A stretch of 64,000 nt of DNA from CAVXTF01 sp963701375 (GTDB lineage: Bacteria; Actinomycetota; Acidimicrobiia; Acidimicrobiales; CAVXTF01), in NCBI GenBank assembly GCA_963701375.1, contig CAVOZT010000003.1, forward strand, positions 310,001-374,000, in the 5' to 3' direction. How positions within the stretch are numbered: the first letter of the stretch is position 1; the number at the start of each line of letters is the position of its first letter. The notes beneath the pieces were generated by a model that saw nothing but the letters and a program-made list of their open reading frames with translations, did no database searches and was not told the DNA's origin. Below, one piece after another: positions 8,148 to 16,526 of this stretch. Both the position numbers and the translations under genes were made by a program.

Positions 8148-10427
8148 ATGGGATCAAGCTTCGACTTGTCGCTCGGGTCGATCTCCCGACGATTGGTCGC
8201 AGCCGCCTCCCTCGGGGTCGTTGCTTGTGGCCTCACCGGGACGGCGCTAGTAATCCTGTTGGCCGGGCACGCCACATTTCACGATTTCGACCCCACCAGC
8301 GTCGTGCTCCCGTTCACGATGGCGGCCGTCGGAGTAGTCATCGTTGCGCACGTTCCACGGAATCCCGTGGGTTGGCTCTTCGTTTCGGCGGCGTGTGTCG
8401 TCGGGATAGAAGCGCTCTGCGGTGCCTTGGCCTTTCGAGCGCTGCTCTTGCACCGCTCTCCTCATGACGTTGGCGTCTGGGCCGAGTGGACTGACAATTG
8501 GTTGGGCGGCGTCCTGTTCCCGGCCGGCCTCGCAGCCGTGTTGATGCTTCTCATCCCGAGCGGTCGACTCCCTTCTTCACGCTGGCGTCCCGTTCTCTTC
8601 GCGTCACCTTTCATCGTGGGCGTTCTCGCGTTCAGTCAGATGTTCGGCCCGGCGACGATGAAGAACACGAGCGGCGTACCGGCGATCGCCAACCCGCTCG
8701 GTGTCCAGGCACTGTCGATCCTGTCGAACTCGACGTTCGACGCGGTGGTCTGGGGTATCGCGCTGCTTTACGCGATTGTCGCCGCAAGCGCCCCACTGGT
8801 CCGATTCTTCGGCGCGGGGGCAGAGGAACGCCAGCAGCTCAAGTGGATAGGGCTACCGCTCGCCGTGACGACGGTCGTCTACACGATAATCGCGCTCGGC
8901 CCGTCGGGCGTCTCCTCCGCCGGGAACGGTGCTCTCGGCTGGACGGTCGTGATCGTGGGTTATGGAACCGTGTTGCCGATCGCCATCGGGATCGCGATCG
9001 TAAAGTACCGCCTCTACAGCATCGATCTGGCGATCAATCGGACCGTTGTTTTTTCGATCCTCGCCGCTTTCATCACTGCTGTGTATCTTGCCGTCGCCGT
9101 AGGGTTCGGCTCTCTCATCGGCTCCAAGTCGAATCTCGGCCTTTCTCTAGTCGGAACAGCGATTGTGGCGGCCGCGTTTCAACCTGTGCGCGTGCAGGCG
9201 CAGCGGCTGGCTAACCGCGTGGTGTATGGCACGCGTGCGACGCCCTACGAGGCGCTTGCTCAGTTCTCCGAACAAGCATCGGGCGCCTATCCGGCCGACG
9301 ACGCGCTGTCGCGGATGGCCCGCGTGATAGGTGAGGGCACGCGGTCACTCGCTGCCTGTGTTTGGCTTCGCCGAGGCGAGACGCTCGTGCCCGTATCGAT
9401 CTGGCCGCCGGACGCAGAATGGCCGGACGCGGTCTCGGTCCGCAGGCTCGACGAGGTATCCGACTCGAACGTCCGCTTCGTGAGTATTCGTCGCTCGGAC
9501 GAGCTGCTCGGCGCGCTCAGCGTTCTGATGCGTCAATCCGAATCGCTCAAGCCGATAGAGACGAACTTGCTGACCCATCTTGCCGGGCAGGCGGGACTGT
9601 TCCTGAAGAACGCCGGGCTCAACGCCGAACTGCAACGCAGCATCACCGAGGTGCTCGCATCTAGACGGCGCATCGCCCACGCTGAGGACGATGTCCGTCG
9701 CAGAATCGAGCGGGACCTGCACGACGGCGCGCAACAGCACATCGTCGCACTGGCGTTTCAGTTGGGTCAGGTGGAACAGAGCGCCGCCGCGACTCCGGGT
9801 AACGCTTTCGCCTCGATTGCCGACCTTCGGCTCCAGGCTCAGCGGGCTCTTGACTCCCTGCGAGAACTCGCGCACGGCGTCTACCCGCCCCTGCTGGCAG
9901 ATCGAGGTCTGGGGGCCGCGTTGCAAGCCCATGCCCGGCGCCTCGGCATGGACGTTGCGCTGGAAGCCAAGGCAATACCGCGGTACCCGCCAGACGTCGA
10001 GGCTGCGGTCTACTTCTGCGTGCTCGAGGCGCTGCAGAACGCGCAGAAGCACTCGCACGCGAGACAGGTCGAGATCAGGCTGGCTCAGGAAACCGACGGG
10101 TTGGACTTCACGGTTTCCGACGAGGGAGACGGTTTCGATGTCGGCAACGCCTGGCACGTCGGAGTCGGGTTGGCAAATATGACGGACCGCATTGCGGCCG
10201 AAGGCGGGTGCCTCAAGATTGATTCCACGCCGGGCAAGGGAACTGTCATCCACGGCCACATGCCGACACCCGACGGTTCCCGCGTCGAGGTCTCGCCGCA
10301 GGACCGGCACGAATCCTTCAGGGTGAGCGCCGATTCGTTACTCTCCGCGGGTGGCGATTCGAACCGTGATCGCGGAGGACAACCTTTTGGTGCGCGAGGG
10401 GGTTCTCAGCCTTCTGTCGGGCGCTGA
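8148..10427 (+). CDS. Membrane sensor histidine kinase, NarL-partner (HisKA_3) type
   Basis: The product is about 759 residues. The N-terminal half carries eight or so hydrophobic segments (roughly residues 10-290) with no extracellular domain. A GAF-like region follows, then the dimerisation helix RRIERDLHDGAQQH with the phospho-accepting His near residue 525. The ATP-binding domain has N-box EALQNAQKHSHA and G-box DEGDGFD, then GVGLANMTDR. This fold pairs with LuxR-type response regulators, and one follows directly, overlapping by 77 bases. The start is uncertain; I use the ATG at 8148, with a GTG just before it. The open frame extends up to 8025, but that part contains the hairpin and is not protein-like. 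Signal unknown. Confidence 0.88.
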   Translation: MGSSFDLSLGSISRRLVAAASLGVVACGLTGTALVILLAGHATFHDFDPTSVVLPFTMAAVGVVIVAHVPRNPVGWLFVSAACVVGIEALCGALAFRALLLHRSPHDVGVWAEWTDNWLGGVLFPAGLAAVLMLLIPSGRLPSSRWRPVLFASPFIVGVLAFSQMFGPATMKNTSGVPAIANPLGVQALSILSNSTFDAVVWGIALLYAIVAASAPLVRFFGAGAEERQQLKWIGLPLAVTTVVYTIIALGPSGVSSAGNGALGWTVVIVGYGTVLPIAIGIAIVKYRLYSIDLAINRTVVFSILAAFITAVYLAVAVGFGSLIGSKSNLGLSLVGTAIVAAAFQPVRVQAQRLANRVVYGTRATPYEALAQFSEQASGAYPADDALSRMARVIGEGTRSLAACVWLRRGETLVPVSIWPPDAEWPDAVSVRRLDEVSDSNVRFVSIRRSDELLGALSVLMRQSESLKPIETNLLTHLAGQAGLFLKNAGLNAELQRSITEVLASRRRIAHAEDDVRRRIERDLHDGAQQHIVALAFQLGQVEQSAAATPGNAFASIADLRLQAQRALDSLRELAHGVYPPLLADRGLGAALQAHARRLGMDVALEAKAIPRYPPDVEAAVYFCVLEALQNAQKHSHARQVEIRLAQETDGLDFTVSDEGDGFDVGNAWHVGVGLANMTDRIAAEGGCLKIDSTPGKGTVIHGHMPTPDGSRVEVSPQDRHESFRVSADSLLSAGGDSNRDRGGQPFGARGGSQPSVGR

Positions 10428-11025
10428 AGACGTCGAGGTTGTAGGCGCGTTCGAAGACCTACCGAGCGTCGAGGCAGGAATCGACGCTCTGGACCCCGAT
10501 GTCGTCATCACTGACATACGCATGCCGCCGGGGGGGAGGGACGAGGGACTCAGGCTGGCGGCCCGGTTACGCGTCGACAGGCCCGAGGTCGGGGTTGTCG
10601 TCCTGAGCCAGTACGCCGAGCCGGAGTACGTCCTGGCTCTGCTCGAGGATGGCGCACAAGGCCGTGCCTACCTGCTGAAGGAACGCCTATTTGACGCCGG
10701 GGAGCTCCTCAGAGCGGTGATGGCCGTAGCCGGCAAAGGTTCGGTGATCGATCCCAAGGTTGTCGAGGTGCTTGTCCATTCCCGTCGGACAAAGCAGGAC
10801 TCACAGCTCGCCCAGCTGACCGCACGAGAGCGCGAGGTGCTGGAGCAGATCGCTCAGGGCAGCAGCAACGCTGCGGCGGCACGTGAGCTCTCCATGTCTG
10901 AGCGTGCGGTCGAGAAGCACATCAGCATAATTTTTTCAAAGCTCGGCCTATTGGAGGAACGCGACGTCAATCGTCGGGTGAAAGCGACGCTGCTGTACCT
11001 CGCTGGGGACGACTCGGCCTATTGA
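10351..11025 (+). CDS. NarL/FixJ-type response regulator
   Basis: The 224-residue protein has an N-terminal receiver with the acidic pair at residues 9-10 (AED), phospho-accepting Asp55 in VVITDIRMPP and Lys near 110 (YLLKE). A C-terminal LuxR-type HTH spans about residues 152-200 (LTAREREVLEQIAQGSSNAAAARELSMSERAVEKHI). It starts with GTG inside the 3' end of the kinase gene, so the two are translationally coupled and form one two-component system. Targets are unknown. The divergent membrane protein at 7209-7962 is one candidate. Confidence 0.93.
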   Translation: MAIRTVIAEDNLLVREGVLSLLSGAEDVEVVGAFEDLPSVEAGIDALDPDVVITDIRMPPGGRDEGLRLAARLRVDRPEVGVVVLSQYAEPEYVLALLEDGAQGRAYLLKERLFDAGELLRAVMAVAGKGSVIDPKVVEVLVHSRRTKQDSQLAQLTAREREVLEQIAQGSSNAAAARELSMSERAVEKHISIIFSKLGLLEERDVNRRVKATLLYLAGDDSAY

Positions 11026-11059
11026 GACGGGTTTGCGTCCTCCAAGCAGGGTCGGGAGA

Positions 11060-11440
11060 CTAGGACGGACAGGACACCCAGACCACCTGGCGCCAGCTCG
11101 AGTCCGCTAGCGTCACCGGGACGTAGCCGAACGAAATTGGGTGGAGTCCCTTCGTCAGGCAAATCGGCACTCCACCTTCATGAAAGCCGCCACTTGCCGA
11201 ATACCAGTCGACATCGAGCGGGATGTTGTACTGCCATCCGTTGACTGTTGCCTGGGCCTGGTAACCCGACGAGTACGCATCGCCACTAAGCACGGTGACT
11301 AAGGACCCATTACCCCACAGGCTGTAACCGCCAAAGCCCGCCAGCACGAGAATGGCGGCGACGCACACTCCAATCGCAAGGCGACGGAGCGGTTTGCCTC
11401 GAGTTCGCCCCACGTTCGAGAGGCCAACCGGAACTTTCAT
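11060..11440 (-). CDS. Membrane-anchored or secreted hypothetical protein
   Basis: The 126-residue protein has a short basic N-terminus (KPLRRLAIG) followed by one hydrophobic segment, about residues 21-39 (VCVAAILVLAGFGGYSLW). A polar extracellular part of about 85 residues contains two Cys near its C-terminus (PICL and VSCPS) that could form a disulfide. GGAGAAG lies before the ATG at 11440. I recognise no family. It converges on the response regulator, 34 bases away. Confidence 0.6.
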   Translation of the reverse strand: MKVPVGLSNVGRTRGKPLRRLAIGVCVAAILVLAGFGGYSLWGNGSLVTVLSGDAYSSGYQAQATVNGWQYNIPLDVDWYSASGGFHEGGVPICLTKGLHPISFGYVPVTLADSSWRQVVWVSCPS

Positions 11441-11581
11441 CGGATCTTCTCCTCTCCGTGCTGCTGAACCCGTGACCCCCGAGTAGTGCACCGGCTTATC
11501 AGCAAGTGGTTGTCCGAGTACCGGGGAGTGGCCTACTCGAAGCGAGGGCGGGGCGGGCGCTCCGTGCTATTCATTCGTTCA

Positions 11582-11600
11582 CCCAGTCATTGTCACTGGG
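11582..11600. terminator. Hairpin downstream of tRNA-Thr
   Basis: CCCAGT and ACTGGG form a 6-bp stem with a seven-base loop, 50 bp past the tRNA 3' end on the minus strand. No T-run follows, as is common in high-GC actinobacteria. The assignment as a terminator is weak. Confidence 0.3.
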
Positions 11601-11649
11601 CGTTACCTAGCCCTGCTCAGTCAGTGGGAGACAAAAGTGGGCTATGGCC

Positions 11650-11725
11650 TGGAGCCTGGGAGGGGACTTGAACCCCTGACCTGCGCATTACGAGTGCGCT
11701 GCTCTACCGTCTGAGCTACCCAGGC
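11650..11725 (-). tRNA. tRNA-Thr (anticodon CGU), CCA encoded
   Basis: The minus strand folds into a full cloverleaf. Acceptor GCCTGGG pairs with CCCAGGC, followed by T and an encoded CCA. The D-arm is AGCTCAGACGGTAGAGC. The anticodon stem GCGCA/TGCGC encloses CTCGTAA with anticodon CGT. The T-arm AGGGGTTCAAGTCCCCT carries the TTCAAGT loop. It lies 33 bases after holB. Confidence 0.97.
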
Positions 11726-11758
11726 GTGGGTGGCAACGCTACCCGACCGGCTTCAGGA

Positions 11759-12859
11759 TCAGGCTTCCGACAGAGCCGACAGCCGCAGGAACAGCGCTTC
11801 GAGCATCAGCATCTCGTTCGGGTTGCGGACAAGTTCGACCGCGGCGGTCCCAACCAAGTCACACGCCTCAGAGAGATCGTGAAATCTTCCCCCTGCATGT
11901 GCAGACGGATCATTCGCCTTGTCGACGGCACGATCCCTGTACGCACGGGCCAGCTCGGCGAGCCCCGCGCGCAGCTCGTCGGTTCGCAGACGGCGCTCTT
12001 CGCGCCGATGGCGCTCTTCGATCTCGCGGCGGCCCGGAAGAGCTTTCTCGCCGGCCGCCTTAGCTCTCGCCGTGAGCTCTTCGAGCTCAGAAAGATGCCG
12101 AGCTCTCAGTGGTTCGAGCCCTACCGAGGCTGCGTCGAGCAACTCCTCGGCGAGCCGGACCACCGTTGCTCCTGTCCCGTCCAGACGCAACGGCACTCGC
12201 CGCCAGAGCTCACGCCGCTGCTCCACCGTGGGGTCGTCCACGAGCATGCGCGCCCTGTCGGGGCTGCCACCCGAAGCGTGCGCGGCCCTGACAGAGACGT
12301 CCTCCTCTGTGCCCGACGCCTCGAGCCATGCCGCGAGCAGCGCTTCGGATACCGGAGACAGATTCAGTTGCACACAACGGCTCGCAACCGTGACGAGCTC
12401 TGGGGTCACGGACTCGGCGAGCAGAACGAGGACGGTTGACTCAGGGGGCTCCTCGAGGGTCTTCAAGAGCACGGGCGCAGCCAGTCGCGCGAGATGGAGA
12501 TCGGGAACGACGATTACCTGGCGCGCAGCTTCGAGTGGTCGCCTGTACGCCAATCTCACGACCCGACGCGCCTCGACGACTGACAGCTGGGCCCCGGCGC
12601 GTTCGATCTCGACCAGGTCAGGATGAACGCCCGAGAGCGCCCTCCGGCAAGTTTCGCAAACGCCGCATCCGCCCGTCGGGCACAACAGAGCGGCGGCGAA
12701 CCCCCGGACAAGATCGCGCTGCTGCAAACCGGAAGGGCCCACGAGGAGATACGCATGAACCGGGCTTGCGGCCGCGGCAAGCAACTGATTGATCGTTGCC
12801 TCCTGGCCGGCAACTCCGTCAAACAGCGAGGGGTCGGGTCTCAACTCGGCTCGCGTCAT
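11759..12859 (-). CDS. holB: DNA polymerase III delta' subunit
   Basis: This 366-residue clamp-loader subunit opens with the AAA+ fold (FDGVAGQEATINQLLAAAA, then AYLLVGPSG). The P-loop lacks the usual GKT/S, as expected for non-hydrolysing delta'. The zinc-binding cysteine cluster CPTGGCGVCETC is at about residues 60-71, and the sensor-type stretch LLKTLEEPP is intact. It acts in the gamma complex, which loads the sliding clamp. A long Arg/Glu-rich helix (about 255-300) precedes the C-terminal collar domain. Its start overlaps the tmk stop by four bases (ATGA), so the genes are coupled, with topA upstream. Confidence 0.93.
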   Translation of the reverse strand: MTRAELRPDPSLFDGVAGQEATINQLLAAAASPVHAYLLVGPSGLQQRDLVRGFAAALLCPTGGCGVCETCRRALSGVHPDLVEIERAGAQLSVVEARRVVRLAYRRPLEAARQVIVVPDLHLARLAAPVLLKTLEEPPESTVLVLLAESVTPELVTVASRCVQLNLSPVSEALLAAWLEASGTEEDVSVRAAHASGGSPDRARMLVDDPTVEQRRELWRRVPLRLDGTGATVVRLAEELLDAASVGLEPLRARHLSELEELTARAKAAGEKALPGRREIEERHRREERRLRTDELRAGLAELARAYRDRAVDKANDPSAHAGGRFHDLSEACDLVGTAAVELVRNPNEMLMLEALFLRLSALSEA

Positions 12860-13503
12860 GTCCGCATTCCTTCTGAAGGGCGGCCGAGTCTGACCGTCAC
12901 CGCTTCGAATATACGGGCCCCGACCACGTCAACTCGACTGGCGCCATCGACCACCGCCCAGTGTTCGGGGTCGGCTCTGGCAAGTGACAGATAGCCGCGG
13001 CGGACCGACTCGAAGAAGTGATCCCCCAGATGCTCGAGGCGATCTGGCCTGCCCGGTTTTCGCCGGCCGCGTGCAACGTCTACGGGCACGTCGATCAGGA
13101 CCTGAAGATCCGGCTCGACTCCGCTGGCAGCGAAGTCCGCAACCGACTGAAGTTCCGCGAGATCCAGTCCGCGTCCGTAGCCCTGGTAGGCGACCGTCGA
13201 CGCTGTGAAGCGGTCGCTCACCACCCATCTGCCATCAGCGAGCGCCGGTTCCACGACTAGCGACACGTGTTCGGCTCTGTCAGCAGCCATCAGGAGTGCC
13301 TCTGCGCGCAACGACACAGAGCCCTTCGACGGATCGAGTAACAGGGCGCGTAGATCTGCCCCCAGAGTGGTTGCTCCAGGCTCGGCGGTAAGCACGGCGC
13401 CGAGCGACTGCGCGAGCTTCTCTGCCTGAGTCGACTTGCCGCACCCGTCAATCCCTTCGAGCACGACGAGCCGGCCTCGACCGAGGTCGGCTGCACTCAC
13501 CAC
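12856..13503 (-). CDS. tmk: Thymidylate kinase
   Basis: The 215-residue enzyme phosphorylates dTMP to dTDP. The P-loop is EGIDGCGKST at about residues 16-25. The dTMP-binding DR motif sits in VVSDRFTASTVAYQGYGRGL, and a lid-like region PGRPDRLEHLGDHFFESVRRGYL follows. Length is normal for the family. It lies ten bases after topA and overlaps holB by four bases, an arrangement common in actinobacteria. Confidence 0.96.
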   Translation of the reverse strand: MVSAADLGRGRLVVLEGIDGCGKSTQAEKLAQSLGAVLTAEPGATTLGADLRALLLDPSKGSVSLRAEALLMAADRAEHVSLVVEPALADGRWVVSDRFTASTVAYQGYGRGLDLAELQSVADFAASGVEPDLQVLIDVPVDVARGRRKPGRPDRLEHLGDHFFESVRRGYLSLARADPEHWAVVDGASRVDVVGARIFEAVTVRLGRPSEGMRT

Positions 13504-13512
13504 AGTGCGACG

Positions 13513-16404
13513 TTACGCCTTCGTTGTCTCGGCGGACTTTGTTGCCGCGGTGGTCTTCTTGGTCGACTTGGTGGCCTTGGCAGCCTTAGTCGCTTTGGCG
13601 CCCTTGGCCGCTTTTGTCGCCTTGCCCGTCTTCTTCGCAGCCTTGGCGGACTTCGAAGCCTTCTTTGCGCCACGGGCCCTCTTCGCCGGTGGTCCGGCGG
13701 CCCTTCGGTCTGCAAGCAACTCCGAAGCGCGCTCGATCGAGATGCTGTCGATGTCGTCACCTCGGCGGAGCGACGCGTTGGTCGTCCCGTCGGTCACGTA
13801 AGGCCCGAACCGCCCGTTGCGCAACGTGACAGTCAGGTCGCTCACGGGGTCGGTTCCGAGCTCTTTGAGAGGCGCGGCGGCCGTCCTTCCCCTTGCGGCC
13901 TTGGGCTGTGCGAACAGAGCCAATGCTTGGTCGAGAGTGATCGAGAAGAGCTGATCCTCGGACTCGAGGCTGCGAGTGTCGGTACCCCGTTTCAGGTAAG
14001 GCCCGAATTTCCCGTTGAGCGCTTCGATCTCCTGACCGGAGGAGGGATCCGAACCGACTTTCCGTGGGAGCGACAACAGCCGAAGAGCTTCTTCGAGCGT
14101 CACCGTCGCCGGAGACATCGTCGAGAGAAGCGAAGCGGTCAACGGGCGTTCTCCGTCTTTGGTCTCACCGAGCTGGACGTAGGGCCCGTAGCGCCCGGCG
14201 CGAACCATCACGGGCAGTGACGTGGCCGGGTCTTCCCCGACAACCCGGTCGCCCGAGGGAGCCGCCAGCAACTCCTCCGCACGTTCGATCGTCAACTCGT
14301 CGGGAGCAAGGTCTTCGGGAATCGAAGCACGGTCTTCTCCGTGCTGTAGGTAAGGGCCGTAGCGCCCCACGCGAACGACTATCTCCTCGCCGTCTGCCGC
14401 GCTCCCGATCGGAATCGAGTTGATCTGGCGAGCGTCGATCTCGCCGAGGTGGGTCGCGACATCCTCTTTCAGTCCACGCGTCCGCGTACTGCTGCCGTTC
14501 CCGCCAACCCGACCTCCCGCACCGTCAGTTTGAGGAGACCCGAAGTAAAAGCGCGTGAGCCATGGAAGCGCGTGTTCGCTTCCGTCAGCTATGCGGTCTA
14601 GGTCGTCCTCCATCGCGGCGGTGAAGCCGTAGTCGACCAGATCCCCGAAGTGGCGTTCCAACAGGCCGACGACAGCAAAGGCGGTAAAGGAAGGGACGAG
14701 AGCTGTCCCTTTCTTCCAGACGTATCCGCGGTCTTGGATGGTCCCGATGATGCTCGCGTACGTCAACGGGCGACCCACACCCTGCTCTTCTAGAGCTTTC
14801 ACGAGGGAGGCCTCTGTGTAACGCGCCGGCGCCTGCGTCGTGTGACCGCGTGGGTCCATGGCAGTGCCCGAAAGTGCGTCACCTTCAGCCATCGCGGGCA
14901 ACTGCGTGTCGCGATCGGCCAATTCGGCATCGGGATCGTCCGAACCCTCCACATACGCCCGCAGGAAGCCGGGAAACGTCACCACTGTCCCCGAGACTCC
15001 GAACTCCGCAATCTCCGCCTGGCCGGTCGCGTTCGGAGAGGCCGTGCCCTCGATGCGGACCTGTGCGGTGGTGCCCCTGGCGTCAGACATCTGCGACGCA
15101 ACCGTGCGTTTCCAGATGAGGTCGTAGAGGCGAAGCTCGTCGCCCGTCAGCCCTGAACCCGCTTGCTCCGGGGTTCTGAACGTGTCTCCAGAAGGGCGAA
15201 TGGCTTCGTGAGCCTCTTCCGCGTTCTTGACTTTTCGCTCGTAGCGGCGTGGCCGATCCGGCACGTAGTCGGCGCCGTAGAGGCGAACGGCTTGGTCGCG
15301 GGCCGCGCTGAGCGCCTCGTCCGACAGCGTCGTCGAGTCGGTCCTCATGTAGGTGATCCAACCCTGCTCGTAGAGCCGCTGGGCAACCTGCATGGTCCTC
15401 TGGGCACCGAAGCGCAACTTTCGGCCCGCCTCCTGCTGGAGCGTGGAGGTGATGAAGGGGGCGGCGGGAGATCGCCTGAACGGACGCTCGTTCACGGACT
15501 TCACTTCGAATGGTCGGTCTGTCAGCCGGACCGCCAAGTCTTCTGCCTCGGCCTCGCCCAATCGACGCGCCTCGCTGTCCGCCTTGAGGTCACCTGTCTC
15601 GGTGAAGTCGCGGCCGGCTGCAAGAGCGACGCCGTCAAGAGCGACGAGCGTTGCCTTGAAGATCCTCGACTCGGCAGTCGCAGCACCACCAGGTTCGAGA
15701 GATTCGGTGCTAGCGCCCAAACCAGGTGGTGCGAATGTGCCTTCGACGTCCCACCAGCCAGCGGCCCGGAAGCGCATGCGGGCGCGTTCGCGTTCCACGA
15801 TCATGCGGGTCGCGACGCTCTGGACACGCCCCGCCGACAACCGGGGCATGACCTTCTTCCAAAGGACCGGTGAGACCTCGTAGCCGTATAGGCGGTCGAG
15901 AATCCGGCGTGCCTCCTGGGCGTCGACCATCCGGCGGTCGAGGTCCCGCCAGTTCTCGACCGCGAGTTGGATGGCCGGCCTCGTTATCTCATGGAAGACC
16001 ATCCGCTTCACGGGGACGTCCGGTGAGAGCACCTCGATCAGGTGCCAGGCGATGGACTCCCCCTCGCGGTCCTCGTCGGTGGCTACATAGACCTCGCTCG
16101 CCTTGCGGACCGCCTGCTTCAGGCGGGTGACGACGGACTGCTTCTCGGGCGAGATCACATAAAGGGGCTTGAACCCGTTGTCTACGTCGACACCGAGACG
16201 TGCCCAGCCCTCACCCCTGTACGCGGCCGGCACCTCTCCTGCGCTCCTCGGAAGGTCGCGGATGTGCCCGACCGACGACTCGACCACGAAATCCGGCCCG
16301 AGCATGGCCGAAATGGTCCGGGCCTTGGCTGGAGACTCCACGATAACCAGGGGTTTCGCGGAGCTGGGGCGCCCGTTGGCGCGACTGTTCTGAGGGTTGG
16401 GCAT
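13513..16404 (-). CDS. topA: DNA topoisomerase I (type IA)
   Basis: The 963-residue enzyme relaxes negative supercoils. The Toprim domain begins LVIVESPAKARTI (about 18-30) and carries the acidic DEDREGES near 111. The catalytic Tyr is in TYMRTDST near residue 351. Several C-terminal topoisomerase repeats follow (FGPYLKRG and RFGPYVTDG types). The last 55 residues are a Lys/Ala tail (AKKASKSAKAAKK...), the non-specific DNA-binding tail typical of actinobacterial TopA; zinc fingers are absent. It heads the topA-tmk-holB set. Confidence 0.97.
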   Translation of the reverse strand: MPNPQNSRANGRPSSAKPLVIVESPAKARTISAMLGPDFVVESSVGHIRDLPRSAGEVPAAYRGEGWARLGVDVDNGFKPLYVISPEKQSVVTRLKQAVRKASEVYVATDEDREGESIAWHLIEVLSPDVPVKRMVFHEITRPAIQLAVENWRDLDRRMVDAQEARRILDRLYGYEVSPVLWKKVMPRLSAGRVQSVATRMIVERERARMRFRAAGWWDVEGTFAPPGLGASTESLEPGGAATAESRIFKATLVALDGVALAAGRDFTETGDLKADSEARRLGEAEAEDLAVRLTDRPFEVKSVNERPFRRSPAAPFITSTLQQEAGRKLRFGAQRTMQVAQRLYEQGWITYMRTDSTTLSDEALSAARDQAVRLYGADYVPDRPRRYERKVKNAEEAHEAIRPSGDTFRTPEQAGSGLTGDELRLYDLIWKRTVASQMSDARGTTAQVRIEGTASPNATGQAEIAEFGVSGTVVTFPGFLRAYVEGSDDPDAELADRDTQLPAMAEGDALSGTAMDPRGHTTQAPARYTEASLVKALEEQGVGRPLTYASIIGTIQDRGYVWKKGTALVPSFTAFAVVGLLERHFGDLVDYGFTAAMEDDLDRIADGSEHALPWLTRFYFGSPQTDGAGGRVGGNGSSTRTRGLKEDVATHLGEIDARQINSIPIGSAADGEEIVVRVGRYGPYLQHGEDRASIPEDLAPDELTIERAEELLAAPSGDRVVGEDPATSLPVMVRAGRYGPYVQLGETKDGERPLTASLLSTMSPATVTLEEALRLLSLPRKVGSDPSSGQEIEALNGKFGPYLKRGTDTRSLESEDQLFSITLDQALALFAQPKAARGRTAAAPLKELGTDPVSDLTVTLRNGRFGPYVTDGTTNASLRRGDDIDSISIERASELLADRRAAGPPAKRARGAKKASKSAKAAKKTGKATKAAKGAKATKAAKATKSTKKTTAATKSAETTKA

Positions 16405-16526
16405 AGGTCAGGTCGAATAAGTCAGAAGAGGTTGGCTGGGGCAAGCGTGAGCGCTCCGGCGCAACTTGTCAATCCGGCGCCCCCCACGGCTGGCGCCCCA
16501 GGAGCGTAATACCGGTCTTGTTTGTT

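Noticed and set aside
13513..13700. Lys/Ala-rich repeat at the end of topA as a mobile or foreign segment
   Set aside because: Lys/Ala tails are normal for actinobacterial TopA.
16405..16526. Repeated GGCGCCCC words between topA and hppA as a regulatory repeat
   Set aside because: Two short copies in GC-rich DNA are within chance.
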